Part shown: positions 50,818-60,537 of the stretch, piece after piece
How positions within the stretch are numbered: position 1 is the first letter of the stretch
How the letters are laid out: each line of letters starts with the position of its first letter
From: Planosporangium thailandense
GTDB lineage: Bacteria > Actinomycetota > Actinomycetes > Mycobacteriales > Micromonosporaceae
Assembly: GCF_011947195.1 (NCBI RefSeq)
Contig: NZ_JAATVY010000009.1
Coordinates: 62,001 to 126,000 of the forward strand
Direction: 5' to 3'
DNA length: 64,000 nucleotides
The notes under the pieces: model-generated
What the model saw: only the letters and a program-made list of their open reading frames with translations
What the model was told of the DNA's origin: nothing
Databases searched by the model: none
Program-made: the position numbers and the translations under genes

Positions 50818-51582
50818 TCAGTCCGCGAGCCGGCGACGGAAGCGGTGCGTCGCGAGCAGGTATCCGACCACGCTCCACACGGCCAGGTAGCCGAGGTGGG
50901 CCCACACGCCCCACGCGGTGGCCGTGCCGAGCGTCGCCGCGCGGCTCAGCTCCACGCCGTGCCACAGCGGCGAGACGTACGCCAGGATCCGGGCCCACAG
51001 CGGCAGGGACCCGACGGGGAAGAACACCCCGGCGAACAGCGTCATGGGGATGACCGCGACGCGCAGGAGCACCGCGAACAGGCCCTCGGTGCTGATGCTG
51101 GCGCTGTAGGCGAACACGGGCGCCGCCGTGGCGAGCCCGACCAGCACCGCCACCGGCAGCGCGGCGGGGGCCCATGCCGAGTGCAGCGTGCCGAACAGGC
51201 CCATCACGACCAGGAAGCCGGCCGCCGACAGCCCGACGCGCAGGAGGACGTATCCGATGTGCCCGCGCACCATGTCGGTCACGCGTACCGGGGTGGCCTG
51301 CATCGCGTGGTACATCCGGTGCCATTTGAAGCCCGAGTACACCGGCCAGGTCGACTCCCCCACGGCGATCTGCAACGCCGTCGAGGCGAGCAGCCCCGGC
51401 GCGATGAAGTCGACGTACCGCACGCTCAAGCCCCCGGCCCGGTCGACGTAACCGCCGACCGTGAAGCCCATGGCCAGCAGGAACAGCACCGGCAGCAGGA
51501 ACGAGCTGAGCACCGAGCCGCGCCAGGTGCGCCGGTAGGCCACGAGCTGATGCTCGAAGACCGCGTACGTCGGGCGGATCAT
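50818..51582 (-). CDS. ABC-2-type transporter permease
   Basis: A 254-residue permease, six membrane segments, with FFPVGSLPLWARILAYVSPLWHGVELSRA as the ABC-2 signature. It is a paralogue of the next gene; together they would form a heterodimeric membrane unit for the ATPase encoded directly upstream (two-base gap). Confidence 0.92.
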   Translation of the reverse strand: MIRPTYAVFEHQLVAYRRTWRGSVLSSFLLPVLFLLAMGFTVGGYVDRAGGLSVRYVDFIAPGLLASTALQIAVGESTWPVYSGFKWHRMYHAMQATPVRVTDMVRGHIGYVLLRVGLSAAGFLVVMGLFGTLHSAWAPAALPVAVLVGLATAAPVFAYSASISTEGLFAVLLRVAVIPMTLFAGVFFPVGSLPLWARILAYVSPLWHGVELSRAATLGTATAWGVWAHLGYLAVWSVVGYLLATHRFRRRLAD

Positions 51583-51584
51583 CG

Positions 51585-52517
51585 TCAGTCCACCAGCGTC
51601 CGGCCGGTCAGGTGCAGGAACACGTCTTCGAGGCCGCTGCGGCGCACGAGGACGCTGGAGGGCCGCAGCGCGCGGTCGGCGACGGCGGCCACGGCGAGGT
51701 CGCCGTCGGCGGCGTAGAGCAGGATCCGGTCGGGCAGCAGCTCGAGCCGCTCTCCGATCCCCTCGAGCTTGCCGACGTAGGTGTCCAGCGCGGCCTCGGC
51801 GAAGCGCAGCTCGACGACCTCCCGGGTGGAGTAGCGCTCGATCAGCTGCCGGGGCGAGCCCTCCGCCACGATCTTCCCGCCGTCCATGACGACGAGCCGG
51901 TCGCACAACTGCTCCGCCTCGTCCATGTAGTGGGTGGTGAGCACGAGGGTCACCCCGCGCTGCTTGAGCTGGAACAGCCGCTCCCACACCAGGTGGCGGG
52001 CCTGCGGGTCGAGGCCGGTCGTCGGCTCGTCGAGCAGCACGATCGCGGGCTCGTTGACCAGCGCCCGGGCGATCGTGAGACGTCGTTTCATGCCGCCCGA
52101 CAGCGGCTCCACCGTGTCGTCGGCCCGCTCGGTCAGCTGGACGAACTCGATCAGCTCGTCCGCGCGCTGCCGGGCGACCTTGCGCGGGATGCCGAAGTAC
52201 CGCGCGTACACGATGAGGTTTTCCCGGACGGTCAGCTCGGGGTCGAGCGAGTCCTGCTGCGGGCAGACCCCCAGCCGGGCGCGGATGGCGGACCCGGCGC
52301 GCACCGGGTCCATGCCGAGCACCCGCAGCGTGCCGCCGGTGGGCGGGGACACGCAGCCGATCATGCGCATCGTGGAGGACTTGCCGGCGCCGTTGGGGCC
52401 GAGGAACCCGAAGGCCTCGCCGGCGCGGACCTCGAGGTCGATACCGGCGACCGCGGTGAAGTCTCCGAAGCGCTTCACCAGGCCATGGGCGGCGATGAGT
52501 GGCTCTGCGACCGACAC
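51585..52517 (-). CDS. ABC transporter ATPase (DrrA/NodI-like)
   Basis: A 310-residue ATPase: Walker A GPNGAGKSS (about 40-48), Q-loop PQQDSL, signature LSGGMKRRL (about 144-152), Walker B IVLLDEPTTGLDPQ and switch His TTHYMDEAE. The C-terminal 80 residues match the DrrA/NodI type extension. First gene of the operon. Substrate unknown. Confidence 0.95.
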   Translation of the reverse strand: MSVAEPLIAAHGLVKRFGDFTAVAGIDLEVRAGEAFGFLGPNGAGKSSTMRMIGCVSPPTGGTLRVLGMDPVRAGSAIRARLGVCPQQDSLDPELTVRENLIVYARYFGIPRKVARQRADELIEFVQLTERADDTVEPLSGGMKRRLTIARALVNEPAIVLLDEPTTGLDPQARHLVWERLFQLKQRGVTLVLTTHYMDEAEQLCDRLVVMDGGKIVAEGSPRQLIERYSTREVVELRFAEAALDTYVGKLEGIGERLELLPDRILLYAADGDLAVAAVADRALRPSSVLVRRSGLEDVFLHLTGRTLVD

Positions 52518-52936
52518 CTTCGGACCCTAACCCGGCCGTACGACAGAACCGCCACCGATTAACGCTAGTGCTTTGACGACAAACGTTGGCCGGGTTCTGT
52601 CGGAACCGTGTGATGGGGTGTGGTCCATGCCACCACCGGGCACCGCGACCTGGTCGCGGCCGCCACCATCGCCACCCGCACCCCGGGCGGCGCAGCCACC
52701 ACCACCGAGGTTGTGTCGCCGGGGGTGGTCACGCACCGTCGAGCCGGCCGACACCTACCCGGTCGAGGCCGCGCCCGGCGTGACCCCCGCCGTCCGGATC
52801 AACGGACGGCGACGCGGGTCGGTTGGCCAGCGGTGGCCCGCCCCACCACCAGCGTGGGGAGTCGCTCGACCACATCCCGTGGCGAGGATCCACCACATGC
52901 CACCGGCAAACCCGGTGAACGTCAGTGGACGCCGCA
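52518..52936. other. 420-bp region without a supportable gene
   Basis: Open frames exist on both strands, but their composition is Pro/Arg/His-rich, codon positions lack the expected GC bias, and no family motif or good ribosome-binding site appears. It may hold a decayed gene; nothing can be identified. It separates the exporter promoter from the end of the primase operon. Confidence 0.45.
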
Positions 52937-53446
52937 CTAGAGGCTGGACCGGCCGTACTCGACGAGCTCGGCGGTGAGCGTCGCGATCTCGGGCCCGCCC
53001 GGGTCCACCCCTTCGTCGTAGCGCACCGTCCAGCGCAGCCCGTTCACGCCGGGTACCCGGCGGGCCACCACCCGTACTCCCCCGCCGCCCGGTAACGGGT
53101 GGTGCTGGGTGTACGCGATCGACTTCGTCACGCGGGCGTGCACCTGCGCCGGTACCTGATCCGGTTCGAGCAGCGTGTGCACCACGGCCGGCCGGTCGGC
53201 CACGATGACGTACCCCTCGCCGGCGCCGACCTCGCCGGCCGGGACCAGTCCGAGCTGGCGGCCCGACCAGGTGGCCTTGTGGACCTCGTGCCAGCCCAGC
53301 CGCTCCTGCGCGCCGGGCAGCCAGATCCCGTACGTGGTCAGCACCACCACATCCTGACCGGTCGGCGCCCAGGCGACGATCCGCTCGTCGCCTTCGAGCT
53401 TCGGGCGCTGCTCGGTCGGCAGTTTCCGGCGTCGGAACAGTGCCAC
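52937..53446 (-). CDS. hypothetical protein downstream of dnaG
   Basis: A 169-residue cytosolic protein, MALFRRRKLPTEQRPKLEGDERIVAWAPT..., with alternating beta strands (VVVLTTYGIWLP, WHEVHKATWSG, GYVIVADRP), suggesting a PH-like or beta-barrel domain. GTG 53446 shares one base with the dnaG stop (TAGTG), so it is co-translated with primase. Function unknown. Confidence 0.8.
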   Translation of the reverse strand: MALFRRRKLPTEQRPKLEGDERIVAWAPTGQDVVVLTTYGIWLPGAQERLGWHEVHKATWSGRQLGLVPAGEVGAGEGYVIVADRPAVVHTLLEPDQVPAQVHARVTKSIAYTQHHPLPGGGGVRVVARRVPGVNGLRWTVRYDEGVDPGGPEIATLTAELVEYGRSSL

Positions 53447-55296
53447 TACAGACCTCCCGCCGCCTGGTTGCGCAGCGCTTGTGCGTGCTGTTCGAGCGAC
53501 ACCAGCTCACCGAACAGCCGCATGTACTCATCCACATTGGTCACCGGGTTGAGCCGCTGCAGCTTCGACTTGAGATCGGCGATCGCGCGGGTCGCCGAGG
53601 GCAGTTGCAGCCGGGCGAGCATGATCGTCACGTACCTCGGGTCGGGCTCACCGGCCAGGTGCAGCGGCTCGACGGCCAGTTCGGCGACGAGCGCCTTCGC
53701 GGCGAGGTCGTCGCAGCAGTCCCGGACCTGGTCGACCCAGCCCACCCCGTCGGTCGCGGTGGCCGCCCCACCGGCTTCGGCGATCGCCGTCCGGAGGGCC
53801 GCGTGCACCGGGTGGGCGTACGCCCCGGCGTCGACCTCGTCGAACATCGGTCCGGCGAGCACCGGGCACTGCAGCGCCAGCTTCAACGCCTCCCGTTCGA
53901 CCGTCCGTTGGGGACTGTCGGCGTCCGGCTCGCGGGCGGCCCGCCGGGGCGCCGCCGCGACCGGCTCCTCACCGCGAGCGGCCTGCGCGACGAACCGCTG
54001 TACCGTCTCGATCTCCATGCCCAGGTCACCGGCGAGCTTGCGGCTGTACTCCGGCCGCAGCGCCCGGTCTTTGATCTTCGCGACGAGCGGCGCGGTGGCC
54101 CGCAGCGCCGCGACCCGCCCCTCGGCGGTGTCGAGGTCGTAGCGCGAGAGCACCGAGCGCAGCGCGAAGGCCAGCAGCGGTTCCCGGCGCGCGACCAGGT
54201 CCCGTACGGCGACGTCGCCCTTTGCCAGGCGAAGCTCGCAGGGGTCCATGTTGTCGGGGCTGACCGCGATGAAGGTCTGCGCGACGAACCGCTGGTCGTC
54301 CTCGAACGCCCGCAGCGCCGCCTTCTGGCCGGCCGCGTCGCCGTCGAACGTAAAGATGATCTCCCCGCGGTAGGCGTCGGTGTCCATCAGCAGCCGGCGC
54401 AGCACGCCGATGTGGTCGGCGCCGAAGGCGGTGCCGCAGGTGGCCACCGCGGTCGGTACGCCGGCGAGATGGCAGGACATCACGTCGGTGTACCCCTCGA
54501 CGATCACCGCCCGGCCCTGCTTGGCGATCTCCCGCTTGGCCAGGTCGATGCCGTAGAGCACGTGCGATTTCTTGTAGATCGGCGTCTCGGGGGTGTTGAG
54601 GTACTTCGGACCGTCGTCGTCGTCGAAGAGCTTGCGCGCGCCGAAGCCGATGACGTCGCCGGAGATCTCCTTGATCGGCCACAGCAACCGGCGGCGGAAC
54701 CGGTCGATGAGGCTGCCGGAGCGCGCCTCCCGCGACAGCCCCGCCGTGACCAGCTCCTCGCCGGTGAAGCCGCGCTGCCGCAGATGCCGGGTCAGCAGGT
54801 CCCAGCCGTCCGGGGCGAACCCGCAGCCGTAACGCTCCGCCGCGGCGCGGTCGAACCCGCGCTCGGCCAGGAACTCGCGGGCCGGCCGCGCGCCGCGGGT
54901 ACCCAGCTGCTCGGCGTAGAAGCGGGCCGCCTCGGCGTGCGCGGCGATCAGGCGTTGCTTCTGGCCGGTCTGGCGTACCGGCGCCGGCCCGGCCTCCTCG
55001 TAGCGCAGCTGCACGCCGGCCCGGCCGGCCAGCCGCTCGATCGCCTCCGCGAACGTCAGGTGGTCGATCTCCATGACGAAGTTGATGGCGTCGCCGCCCG
55101 CGCCACAGCCGAAGCAGTGGTAGAAGCCCCGGGTCGGGGTGACGTTGAACGACGGCGACTTCTCGTCGTGGAAGGGGCACAGGCCCTTGAGGTTGCCCCC
55201 ACCGGCCGGTTTGAGCGTCACATGCTCGGAGATCACGTCGACGATGGAGGTCCGCTCACGTACCAGCGCGATGTCCTCATCCCGAATCCGCCCTGC
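53446..55296 (-). CDS. dnaG: DNA primase
   Basis: A 616-residue replication primase. CHC2 zinc finger [13 protein letters not shown]...[15 protein letters not shown] (about 42-75), Toprim core [10 protein letters not shown] and [13 protein letters not shown] (about 265-320) and a C-terminal helicase-binding part. TTG 55296 gives the family N-terminus [10 protein letters not shown] and has GGGGGG nine bases upstream; ATG 55329 is the alternative. In many actinobacteria dnaG follows dgt; here two rightward genes lie between. Confidence 0.96.
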   Translation of the reverse strand, partial: AGRIRDEDIALVRERTSIVDVISEHVTLKPAGGGNLKGLCPFHDEKSPSFNVTPTRGFYHCFGCGAGGDAINFVMEIDHLTFAEAIERLAGRAGVQLRYEEAGPAPVRQTGQKQRLIAAHAEAARFYAEQLGTRGARPAREFLAERGFDRAAAERYGCGFAPDGWDLLTRHLRQRGFTGEELVTAGLSREARSGSLIDRFRRRLLWPIKEISGDVIGFGARKLFDDDDGPKYLNTPETPIYKKSHVLYGIDLAKREIAKQGRAVIVEGYTDVMSCHLAGVPTAVATCGTAFGADHIGVLRRLLMDTDAYRGEIIFTFDGDAAGQKAALRAFEDDQRFVAQTFIAVSPDNMDPCELRLAKGDVAVRDLVARREPLLAFALRSVLSRYDLDTAEGRVAALRATAPLVAKIKDRALRPEYSRKLAGDLGMEIETVQRFVAQAARGEEPVAAAPRRAAREPDADSPQRTVEREALKLALQCPVLAGPMFDEVDAGAYAHPVHAALRTAIAEAGGAATATDGVGWVDQVRDCCDDLAAKALVAELAVEPLHLAGEPDPRYVTIMLARLQLPSATRAIADLKSKLQRLNPVTNVDEYMRLFGELVSLEQHAQALRNQAAGGL

Positions 55297-55436
55297 CAAC
55301 GCGCGCGTCCCCCCTCTCGTCGGATACATCCTGCCTGACCGCCTCCCCACGGTAGTCGCCGGTCGGCAGCCGACCGGCCGGCGTGCGCCGGCCTGTTAGC
55401 GTGCGCGACCAGTAGATCAACGGCGGGGGTGGACGG

Positions 55437-56126
55437 ATGAGCACGCCGATGAGGCCCGACGAGCCGTGCCGGCGCGGCCGCTGGCCACGGCTGGTCCGCA
55501 GGTTCGCGCCGCTCGGACTGGCCCTGGCGCTCCTGCTCCTGGCGCCCACGATCTGGCTGCGGCTGGCGTCCCTGGGGCACATCCACGATCAGGGCAGGGC
55601 GCCGGTGGCCATCGTGTTCGGCGCGCAGTTGGCCCCGGGCGGCACACAGCCGATGCCGTTCCTGCGGGGCCGGCTCGACACCGCCGTCGACCTGGTCCGC
55701 AGCGGGCGGGCGAAGGCCGTGCTGGTCTCGGGCGACGCGCACGGCGGGTCCGGCGACGAGGTGACGGCGATGAGCCGCTATCTCGTCGCACACGGCGTGC
55801 CCGCGCACCGGATCGTGGTCGACGGGTACGGCCTGGACAGCTACGACACCTGCCGGCGGGCGCACGACGTGTACGGGGTGCGCCGGGCGCTGCTGGTCAG
55901 CCAGGGGTTCCACCTGCCGCGCGCCGTGTCGCTGTGCCGCTCGCTCGGCATCGACGCCGACGGCGTGGCCGCCGGGTGTCGCGGCTGCCAGACGGTCACG
56001 ATCGCGTACAACACGGCTCGCGAGATCGCCGCGGCGTGGAAGGCCGTCTACGACCGGGTCAGCGACCGCCCGCCGGCCGTGGTCTCGCCGGCGAACCAGC
56101 AGCTCACGGCGGCGTTGCAAGGCTAG
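55437..56126 (+). CDS. ElyC/SanA/YdcF-family (DUF218) membrane protein
   Basis: A 229-residue protein with one N-terminal membrane segment (LGLALALLLLAPTIWL) and a DUF218 domain: VAIVFGAQL, LRGRLDTAVDLVRSG, VSGD, DSYDTCRRAHDVYGVRRALLVSQGFHLPRAVSLCRSLG. SanA/ElyC relatives affect envelope barrier function. ATG has GGTGGA upstream. Divergent from dnaG. Confidence 0.9.
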   Translation: MSTPMRPDEPCRRGRWPRLVRRFAPLGLALALLLLAPTIWLRLASLGHIHDQGRAPVAIVFGAQLAPGGTQPMPFLRGRLDTAVDLVRSGRAKAVLVSGDAHGGSGDEVTAMSRYLVAHGVPAHRIVVDGYGLDSYDTCRRAHDVYGVRRALLVSQGFHLPRAVSLCRSLGIDADGVAAGCRGCQTVTIAYNTAREIAAAWKAVYDRVSDRPPAVVSPANQQLTAALQG

Positions 56127-56163
56127 GTCAGCGGAAGTATTGCCACTTTTTAGACATTCCCCG

Positions 56164-56190
56164 TCAAGCCGGGCGCCAGCCTGCCGATGA
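56164..56190 (+). promoter_or_regulatory. flagellar-type (FliA/WhiG, sigma-28) promoter
   Basis: TCAA (56164-56167), exactly 15 bases, then GCCGATGA (56183-56190). Sigma-28 factors recognise TAAA-N15-GCCGATAA, and motile Micromonosporaceae use very similar FliA sites. It lies 89 bases before the ATG of the chemotaxis receptor. One mismatch in each box. Confidence 0.65.
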
Positions 56191-56278
56191 GTCCACCCGG
56201 CAACCAACGCGCCACGGACAACCGCACGACGTCCGGACAGGCCCCGACGGGCCGGCGCGCAGCAAGTGAGAGGAACAA

Positions 56279-57946
56279 ATGAACGCCGCGGCACGCTTCG
56301 ACCAACGGAAGGAGCGTCCCAGCGGCGCTCCCCTCCGAGGACTGCACTTCTTCGACAACCTGGGTATCCGCACCCGCATCTTCGCGATCGTCGCCGTCCT
56401 CGCTCTCGGCATCGCCGTCGTGGCCGTGGCCGCCACCGTGGGCAGCAACACCGTCAACAAGCGCCAGGCGGAGTGGAGCCGCGCGATCGCCGTCGAGCAG
56501 AGCGTGGACCAGGGTCGGTACAACCTGCTCTGGCTCGCCAACTGGCAGAACATCACCGCGTGGAAGGCCCGGACCGAGGGCGGCGCCGCCGCGGCGGCCG
56601 AGGGCGGCGACAACCTGAAGAACTACCAGGACGGCGTGCAGGGCTTCGAGAAGAACATCTTCGGGCTGAACCCCTCCCAACTGACGCCCCAGGGCCGGAC
56701 CAGCCTGAGCCGCATCCGCCAGCAGTGGGACAGCTACCTCGACTACAACAACCAGATCTTCGCGCTCTGGCGGTCGGGCAAGCTCGACGAAGGTGACGCC
56801 GTCTCCGCAGGCCCCAAGTGGAACATCTTCTTCGACATCTCCACCTCGCTGGACAAGCTGCGCGCCTCCGTGCAGGGTCAGGTCGCGGCGAGCAGGACCG
56901 CGATCGAGAGCACCCGTACGTCGACGAGCCGGACCACGATGCTGGTCGCCGCGCTCGCCATCCTGATCGGCGGCGGCCTCGCGTGGCTGGTCTCGGGCCG
57001 TCTGATCGCCGGACTGCTGCGGGTGCGGCACGGCCTGGCCCAGCTGGCGGGCGGCAACCTCGCCGTGGCCGTTCCGGTGAGCTCGCGCGACGAGTCCGGG
57101 CAGATGGCCGAGGCGCTGAACACCGCGGTGCGGAACATGGCCGGCATGGTCAGCGGAATCACGGCGACCGCGCAGACGCTGTCGACCGCCGCCGACGAGA
57201 TGAACGCCTCGGCCCATGACATCGCCACCTCGGCGGAAGAGGCCAGCACCCAGGCGGGAGTCGTGGCCACCGCGGCCGAGGAGGTCTCGCGCAGCGTCCA
57301 GACGGTCGCCACCGGCAGCGAGGAGATGGGGGCCTCCATCCGCGAGATCGCACACAACGCGAACGAGGCCGCGCGCGTAGCGTCCCAGGCGGTCAAGGTG
57401 GCCGGGCAGACCCACGAGACGGTCGCGAAGCTCGGTGACTCCTCGGCGGAGATCGGAAACGTGGTGAAGCTGATCACCTCGATCGCGGAGCAGACCAACC
57501 TGCTCGCGCTGAACGCCACCATCGAGGCGGCCCGGGCCGGCGAGGCCGGCCGGGGCTTCGCGGTCGTCGCGAACGAGGTGAAGGAACTGGCCCAGGAGAC
57601 GGCGCGGGCCACCGAGGACATCTCCCGCCGGGTCGTCGCGATCCAGTCGGACACCTCGGGAGTGGTCGAAGCGATCGGGGAGATCTCTCAGATCATCAAC
57701 CACATCAACGAGTACCAGACCACGATCGCGTCGGCCGTGGAGGAGCAGACGGCCACCACGAGCGAGATCAACCGCAGCGTGACCGAGGCGGCGTCCGGTT
57801 CCGGGCAGATCGCGGCCAACATCACCACGGTCGCTTCGGCGACCGCCGCGACGACGACGGGCGCGACGCGCAGCCGCCGGACCTCGGCCGAACTGGCCCG
57901 GCTCTCCAACGATCTCAGCGCGATGGTCTCGGAGTTCACCCTGTAG
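56279..57946 (+). CDS. methyl-accepting chemotaxis protein
   Basis: A 555-residue chemoreceptor. Membrane helices at about 33-55 and 218-240 frame an extracytoplasmic four-helix sensor; a HAMP segment follows (about 240-295), then the signalling domain with hairpin tip [35 protein letters not shown] (about 403-437). Methylation-type Glu/Gln helices are present. It relays a chemical signal to CheA/CheW, which are not encoded here. GAGAGGAAC upstream of the ATG. A sigma-28 promoter and a long hairpin bound it as a single unit. Confidence 0.95.
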   Translation: MNAAARFDQRKERPSGAPLRGLHFFDNLGIRTRIFAIVAVLALGIAVVAVAATVGSNTVNKRQAEWSRAIAVEQSVDQGRYNLLWLANWQNITAWKARTEGGAAAAAEGGDNLKNYQDGVQGFEKNIFGLNPSQLTPQGRTSLSRIRQQWDSYLDYNNQIFALWRSGKLDEGDAVSAGPKWNIFFDISTSLDKLRASVQGQVAASRTAIESTRTSTSRTTMLVAALAILIGGGLAWLVSGRLIAGLLRVRHGLAQLAGGNLAVAVPVSSRDESGQMAEALNTAVRNMAGMVSGITATAQTLSTAADEMNASAHDIATSAEEASTQAGVVATAAEEVSRSVQTVATGSEEMGASIREIAHNANEAARVASQAVKVAGQTHETVAKLGDSSAEIGNVVKLITSIAEQTNLLALNATIEAARAGEAGRGFAVVANEVKELAQETARATEDISRRVVAIQSDTSGVVEAIGEISQIINHINEYQTTIASAVEEQTATTSEINRSVTEAASGSGQIAANITTVASATAATTTGATRSRRTSAELARLSNDLSAMVSEFTL

Positions 57947-57962
57947 CCGGGATTCGCGGCCA

Positions 57963-58009
57963 GATCTTGGGGAGTTCGACTCGCATACGGTGTCGAACTC
58001 CCCAAGATC
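57963..58009. terminator. 18-bp GATC-ended hairpin between convergent genes
   Basis: GATCTTGGGGAGTTCGAC (57963-57980) pairs perfectly with GTCGAACTCCCCAAGATC (57992-58009) across 11 bases. It separates the chemoreceptor gene from the convergent dgt. Arm sequence GATCTTGG is shared with the hairpin at 1211-1264. Confidence 0.85.
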
Positions 58010-58017
58010 CACGCCGT

Positions 58018-59256
58018 TCAGCCGATGAGCCGCCGGTGCCATTCGACGGCGGCCGGATCGGTCAGGCTCGCCACCTGGTCGATCACAACCCGCAGCCGTC
58101 CCGCGTCGTCGCCCGCGGCCCGCCAGCGCGGGGCGAAAGCCCGGTCGAGCGCATCGGGCGCGCGTACCGTGAGCGCCGCCACCAGCTCCCGCAGGATCTC
58201 CTGCTGCCGGTCGCGCCAGGCCGCCACCGGGCCGCGTCGCATCACGTACCGCAGCGCGATGCCTTTGAGCAGCGCGCACTCGGCCCGCATCCGCGGGGGC
58301 ACCTCGAGGTCGCACGCGTACCGCCGCAGCGGAGCGTCACCGTGCCGCTCGCGGGTGGCCGTCACCGCACCGGCGACGAAGCGCCCGGTGAGCACACTGG
58401 TCACCCGCTTGAGCCCGACCTGGGCGGCATGGCTGCCGTCGTACTCCTCGAGCGGGTCGAACAGCGGGTTGGCGAGCACCTCCGCGAGGACGACCTCCAG
58501 GTCCGCCGCCGACTCGGTGGAGTAGCTCGCGGCGACGTCGGCGCAGAGCGCGGCCCGCTCGCCCGCGTCGCGACGCAACTGCCGGAACGGGACGTAGCCG
58601 CCGTACACGCCGTCCTCGACGTCGTGCACCGAGTACGCCACGTCATCGGCCCAGTCCATCACCTGGGCCTCCAGGCAGCGGCGCTGCTCGGGGGCGCGGT
58701 CACGCAGCCAGTCGAACACCGCCACGTCGTCGGCGTACACGCCGAACTTGCGCATTCCGGGGCGGCGCGGCCACGGGTACTTGGAGACGGCGTCGAGGCT
58801 CGCCCGGGTCAGGTTGAGCCCGGCCGACTCTCCGTCCCCGTCGAGAATCTTGGCTTCGAGCCGGGTGAGCACGCGCAGCGTCTGCGCATTGCCCTCGAAC
58901 CCGCCGCAGGCCTGTGCGACGGAGTCGAGGGCGTCCTCGCCGGTGTGGCCGAACGGGGGGTGCCCGAGATCGTGCGCGAGCCCGGCGGTGTCGACGATGT
59001 CGGGGTCACACCCCAGCCGCTCCCCCATCTCCCGCGCGATCTGGGCGACCTCCAGGGAGTGGGTCAGCCGGGTACGCAGGAACTCGTCACTGCCGGCCGT
59101 GTGCACCTGCGTCTTCGTCGCGAGCCGCCGGAAGGCCGCCGAGTGCAGCACCCGGGCCCGGTCCCGCTGGAACGGGCTGCGCCAACCGGCGTCGACCGGC
59201 CGCGAAGGGTCCTTGGCCGTCTCCCGGACGTACCGCTCGGCGCCATGATCGTTCAC
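58018..59256 (-). CDS. dgt: deoxyguanosinetriphosphate triphosphohydrolase-like protein
   Basis: A 412-residue HD-domain phosphohydrolase that cleaves dNTPs to nucleoside and triphosphate. HD motif residues: RLTHSLEVAQIARE (His), GLAHDLGHPPFGHTGE (HD and following His), and DDVAYSVHDVED (Asp). N-terminus SPFQRDRARVLHSAAFRRL is the type signature. Usually paired with dnaG downstream in actinobacteria; here that link is broken by the chemoreceptor and DUF218 genes. Confidence 0.94.
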   Translation of the reverse strand: MNDHGAERYVRETAKDPSRPVDAGWRSPFQRDRARVLHSAAFRRLATKTQVHTAGSDEFLRTRLTHSLEVAQIAREMGERLGCDPDIVDTAGLAHDLGHPPFGHTGEDALDSVAQACGGFEGNAQTLRVLTRLEAKILDGDGESAGLNLTRASLDAVSKYPWPRRPGMRKFGVYADDVAVFDWLRDRAPEQRRCLEAQVMDWADDVAYSVHDVEDGVYGGYVPFRQLRRDAGERAALCADVAASYSTESAADLEVVLAEVLANPLFDPLEEYDGSHAAQVGLKRVTSVLTGRFVAGAVTATRERHGDAPLRRYACDLEVPPRMRAECALLKGIALRYVMRRGPVAAWRDRQQEILRELVAALTVRAPDALDRAFAPRWRAAGDDAGRLRVVIDQVASLTDPAAVEWHRRLIG

Positions 59257-59265
59257 TCCCCGAGC

Positions 59266-60468
59266 CTAACGGCGAGGTGCGACACCGGGAGCAGTCTCGC
59301 CGTCAGGGGACGCTTCGCGCTCGGGAACGGCCTCGGCCGGCGGGGGCGGCTGGTGCATGGTCGCGATCGTCGGGGTGATGACCACCTTGACGGCCGCCGC
59401 GATCGGGATCGACATCAGCGCGCCGACGACGCCGAGGACGCTCCCGCCGAGCAGCGCGACCAGCAGGACGGCCACCGAGGGCATGTCGACCGTGTTGCGC
59501 AGCACCCGTGGCGCGATGAGGTAGTTCTCCACCTGCTGGTACACGACGAAGAACACCAGCACGACGACGCCGGCCGGCCAGACGTCGACCGTGATGATGG
59601 TGACCAGGACTCCGATCGCGGCGCCCAGGGTGGCGCCGACGAGCGGGATCAGGTCGGTGATCGCCACGGTGACGGCGAGCGGGAGCGCGAACGGCACCCG
59701 CATCAGGCTCAGGCACATGAAGGTGGAGACCCCGGCGAACAGGGAGATGATCAGGTTTCCGATCATGTACGCGCCGACCTTGTCCACCACCACGTTGATG
59801 ATGTCGGCGACCTGCGGACGGCGCCGGTGCGGGAACAGGCGGACCAGGCCGCGGCGCATCCGCGGCATGTCGACCATGAAGTAGATGGTCAGCACCAGCA
59901 CGGTGACCGTGGACAGCAGCGCGCCGAGGAACTGCTGTACGAAGCTGACGGCGCTGCCCGCGATCCGGGTCGGCAGGTCCGCGGCGAGCGCGCTGAGGCG
60001 ATCGGTGATGTGGTACCGGTCGCTGAGCTCCCGGAACGTCCTCGACTCGGCCGGGAGGTCACGCAGGTAGCCCGGCAGGTTGGAGAACAGCTTGCCGCCC
60101 TGCTCCACCAGCGGCGGCACGATCGACCAGATGAACACGCCGAAGAGCGCCAGGACGAACACGGTCACCAGGGTGACCGCGGCCGGCCGGCCCAGCCCTT
60201 TGCGGACCAGCCAGCGCACCGCGGGGTCGAGGCTGACCGCGATGAACAGCGAGATCGTCACCAGAACGAGGAGGCTGCGCACCGCGTAGAGGGCGTACCC
60301 GCCCAGCAGCACCACTCCGACGCCGAGCGTGGCCGCCACCGCCCACCGGAACACCAGGCCGGGCGACACCCGCCGGGGGCTGGGGTCCGGGGCGGCTGTC
60401 TCGTCGACACCGGCCGCGCCCACCGGCTCGCCGTCCCCGGCCGGGGTCTTCGCTTCCAACGCCGTCAT
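59266..60468 (-). CDS. AI-2E-family (PerM/TqsA-like) transporter
   Basis: A 400-residue membrane protein with about eight helices. Family marks: SLLVLVTISLFIAVSLDPAVRWLVRKG, the long middle helix region, and DLIPLVGATLGAAIGVLVTI and QQVENYLIAPRVLRNTVDMPSVAVLL. It exports a small molecule or ion; true substrate differs in the family. Its start is preceded by a duplicated copy of the first seven codons (see repeat). Confidence 0.92.
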   Translation of the reverse strand: MTALEAKTPAGDGEPVGAAGVDETAAPDPSPRRVSPGLVFRWAVAATLGVGVVLLGGYALYAVRSLLVLVTISLFIAVSLDPAVRWLVRKGLGRPAAVTLVTVFVLALFGVFIWSIVPPLVEQGGKLFSNLPGYLRDLPAESRTFRELSDRYHITDRLSALAADLPTRIAGSAVSFVQQFLGALLSTVTVLVLTIYFMVDMPRMRRGLVRLFPHRRRPQVADIINVVVDKVGAYMIGNLIISLFAGVSTFMCLSLMRVPFALPLAVTVAITDLIPLVGATLGAAIGVLVTIITVDVWPAGVVVLVFFVVYQQVENYLIAPRVLRNTVDMPSVAVLLVALLGGSVLGVVGALMSIPIAAAVKVVITPTIATMHQPPPPAEAVPEREASPDGETAPGVAPRR

Positions 60469-60488
60469 CGCGCTTCCAGGGCCGTCAT
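60449..60488 (-). repeat. 20-bp tandem duplication of the start region
   Basis: On the minus strand ATGACGGCCCTGGAAGCGCG (60488-60469) is followed at once by ATGACGGCGTTGGAAGCGAA (60468-60449). The first copy forms an ORF of seven codons, MTALEAR, ending at a TGA that overlaps the true ATG; the second copy is the true N-terminus MTALEAK. A slippage-born upstream ORF. Confidence 0.8.
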
Positions 60489-60537
60489 GGCCTCACGATG
60501 CCAGTCGGCGTCACGTGCGCGCAAAGCCGCGTTCGGT

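Noticed and set aside
52573-52977. 134-residue open frame between the ABC exporter and the primase operon
   Set aside because: Pro/Arg-rich, overlaps the real gene at 52937, no motif and no ribosome-binding site.
56127-56278. Possible c-di-GMP riboswitch before the chemoreceptor
   Set aside because: No GEMM-type conserved bases or paired helices are found; the sigma-28 promoter explains the region better.
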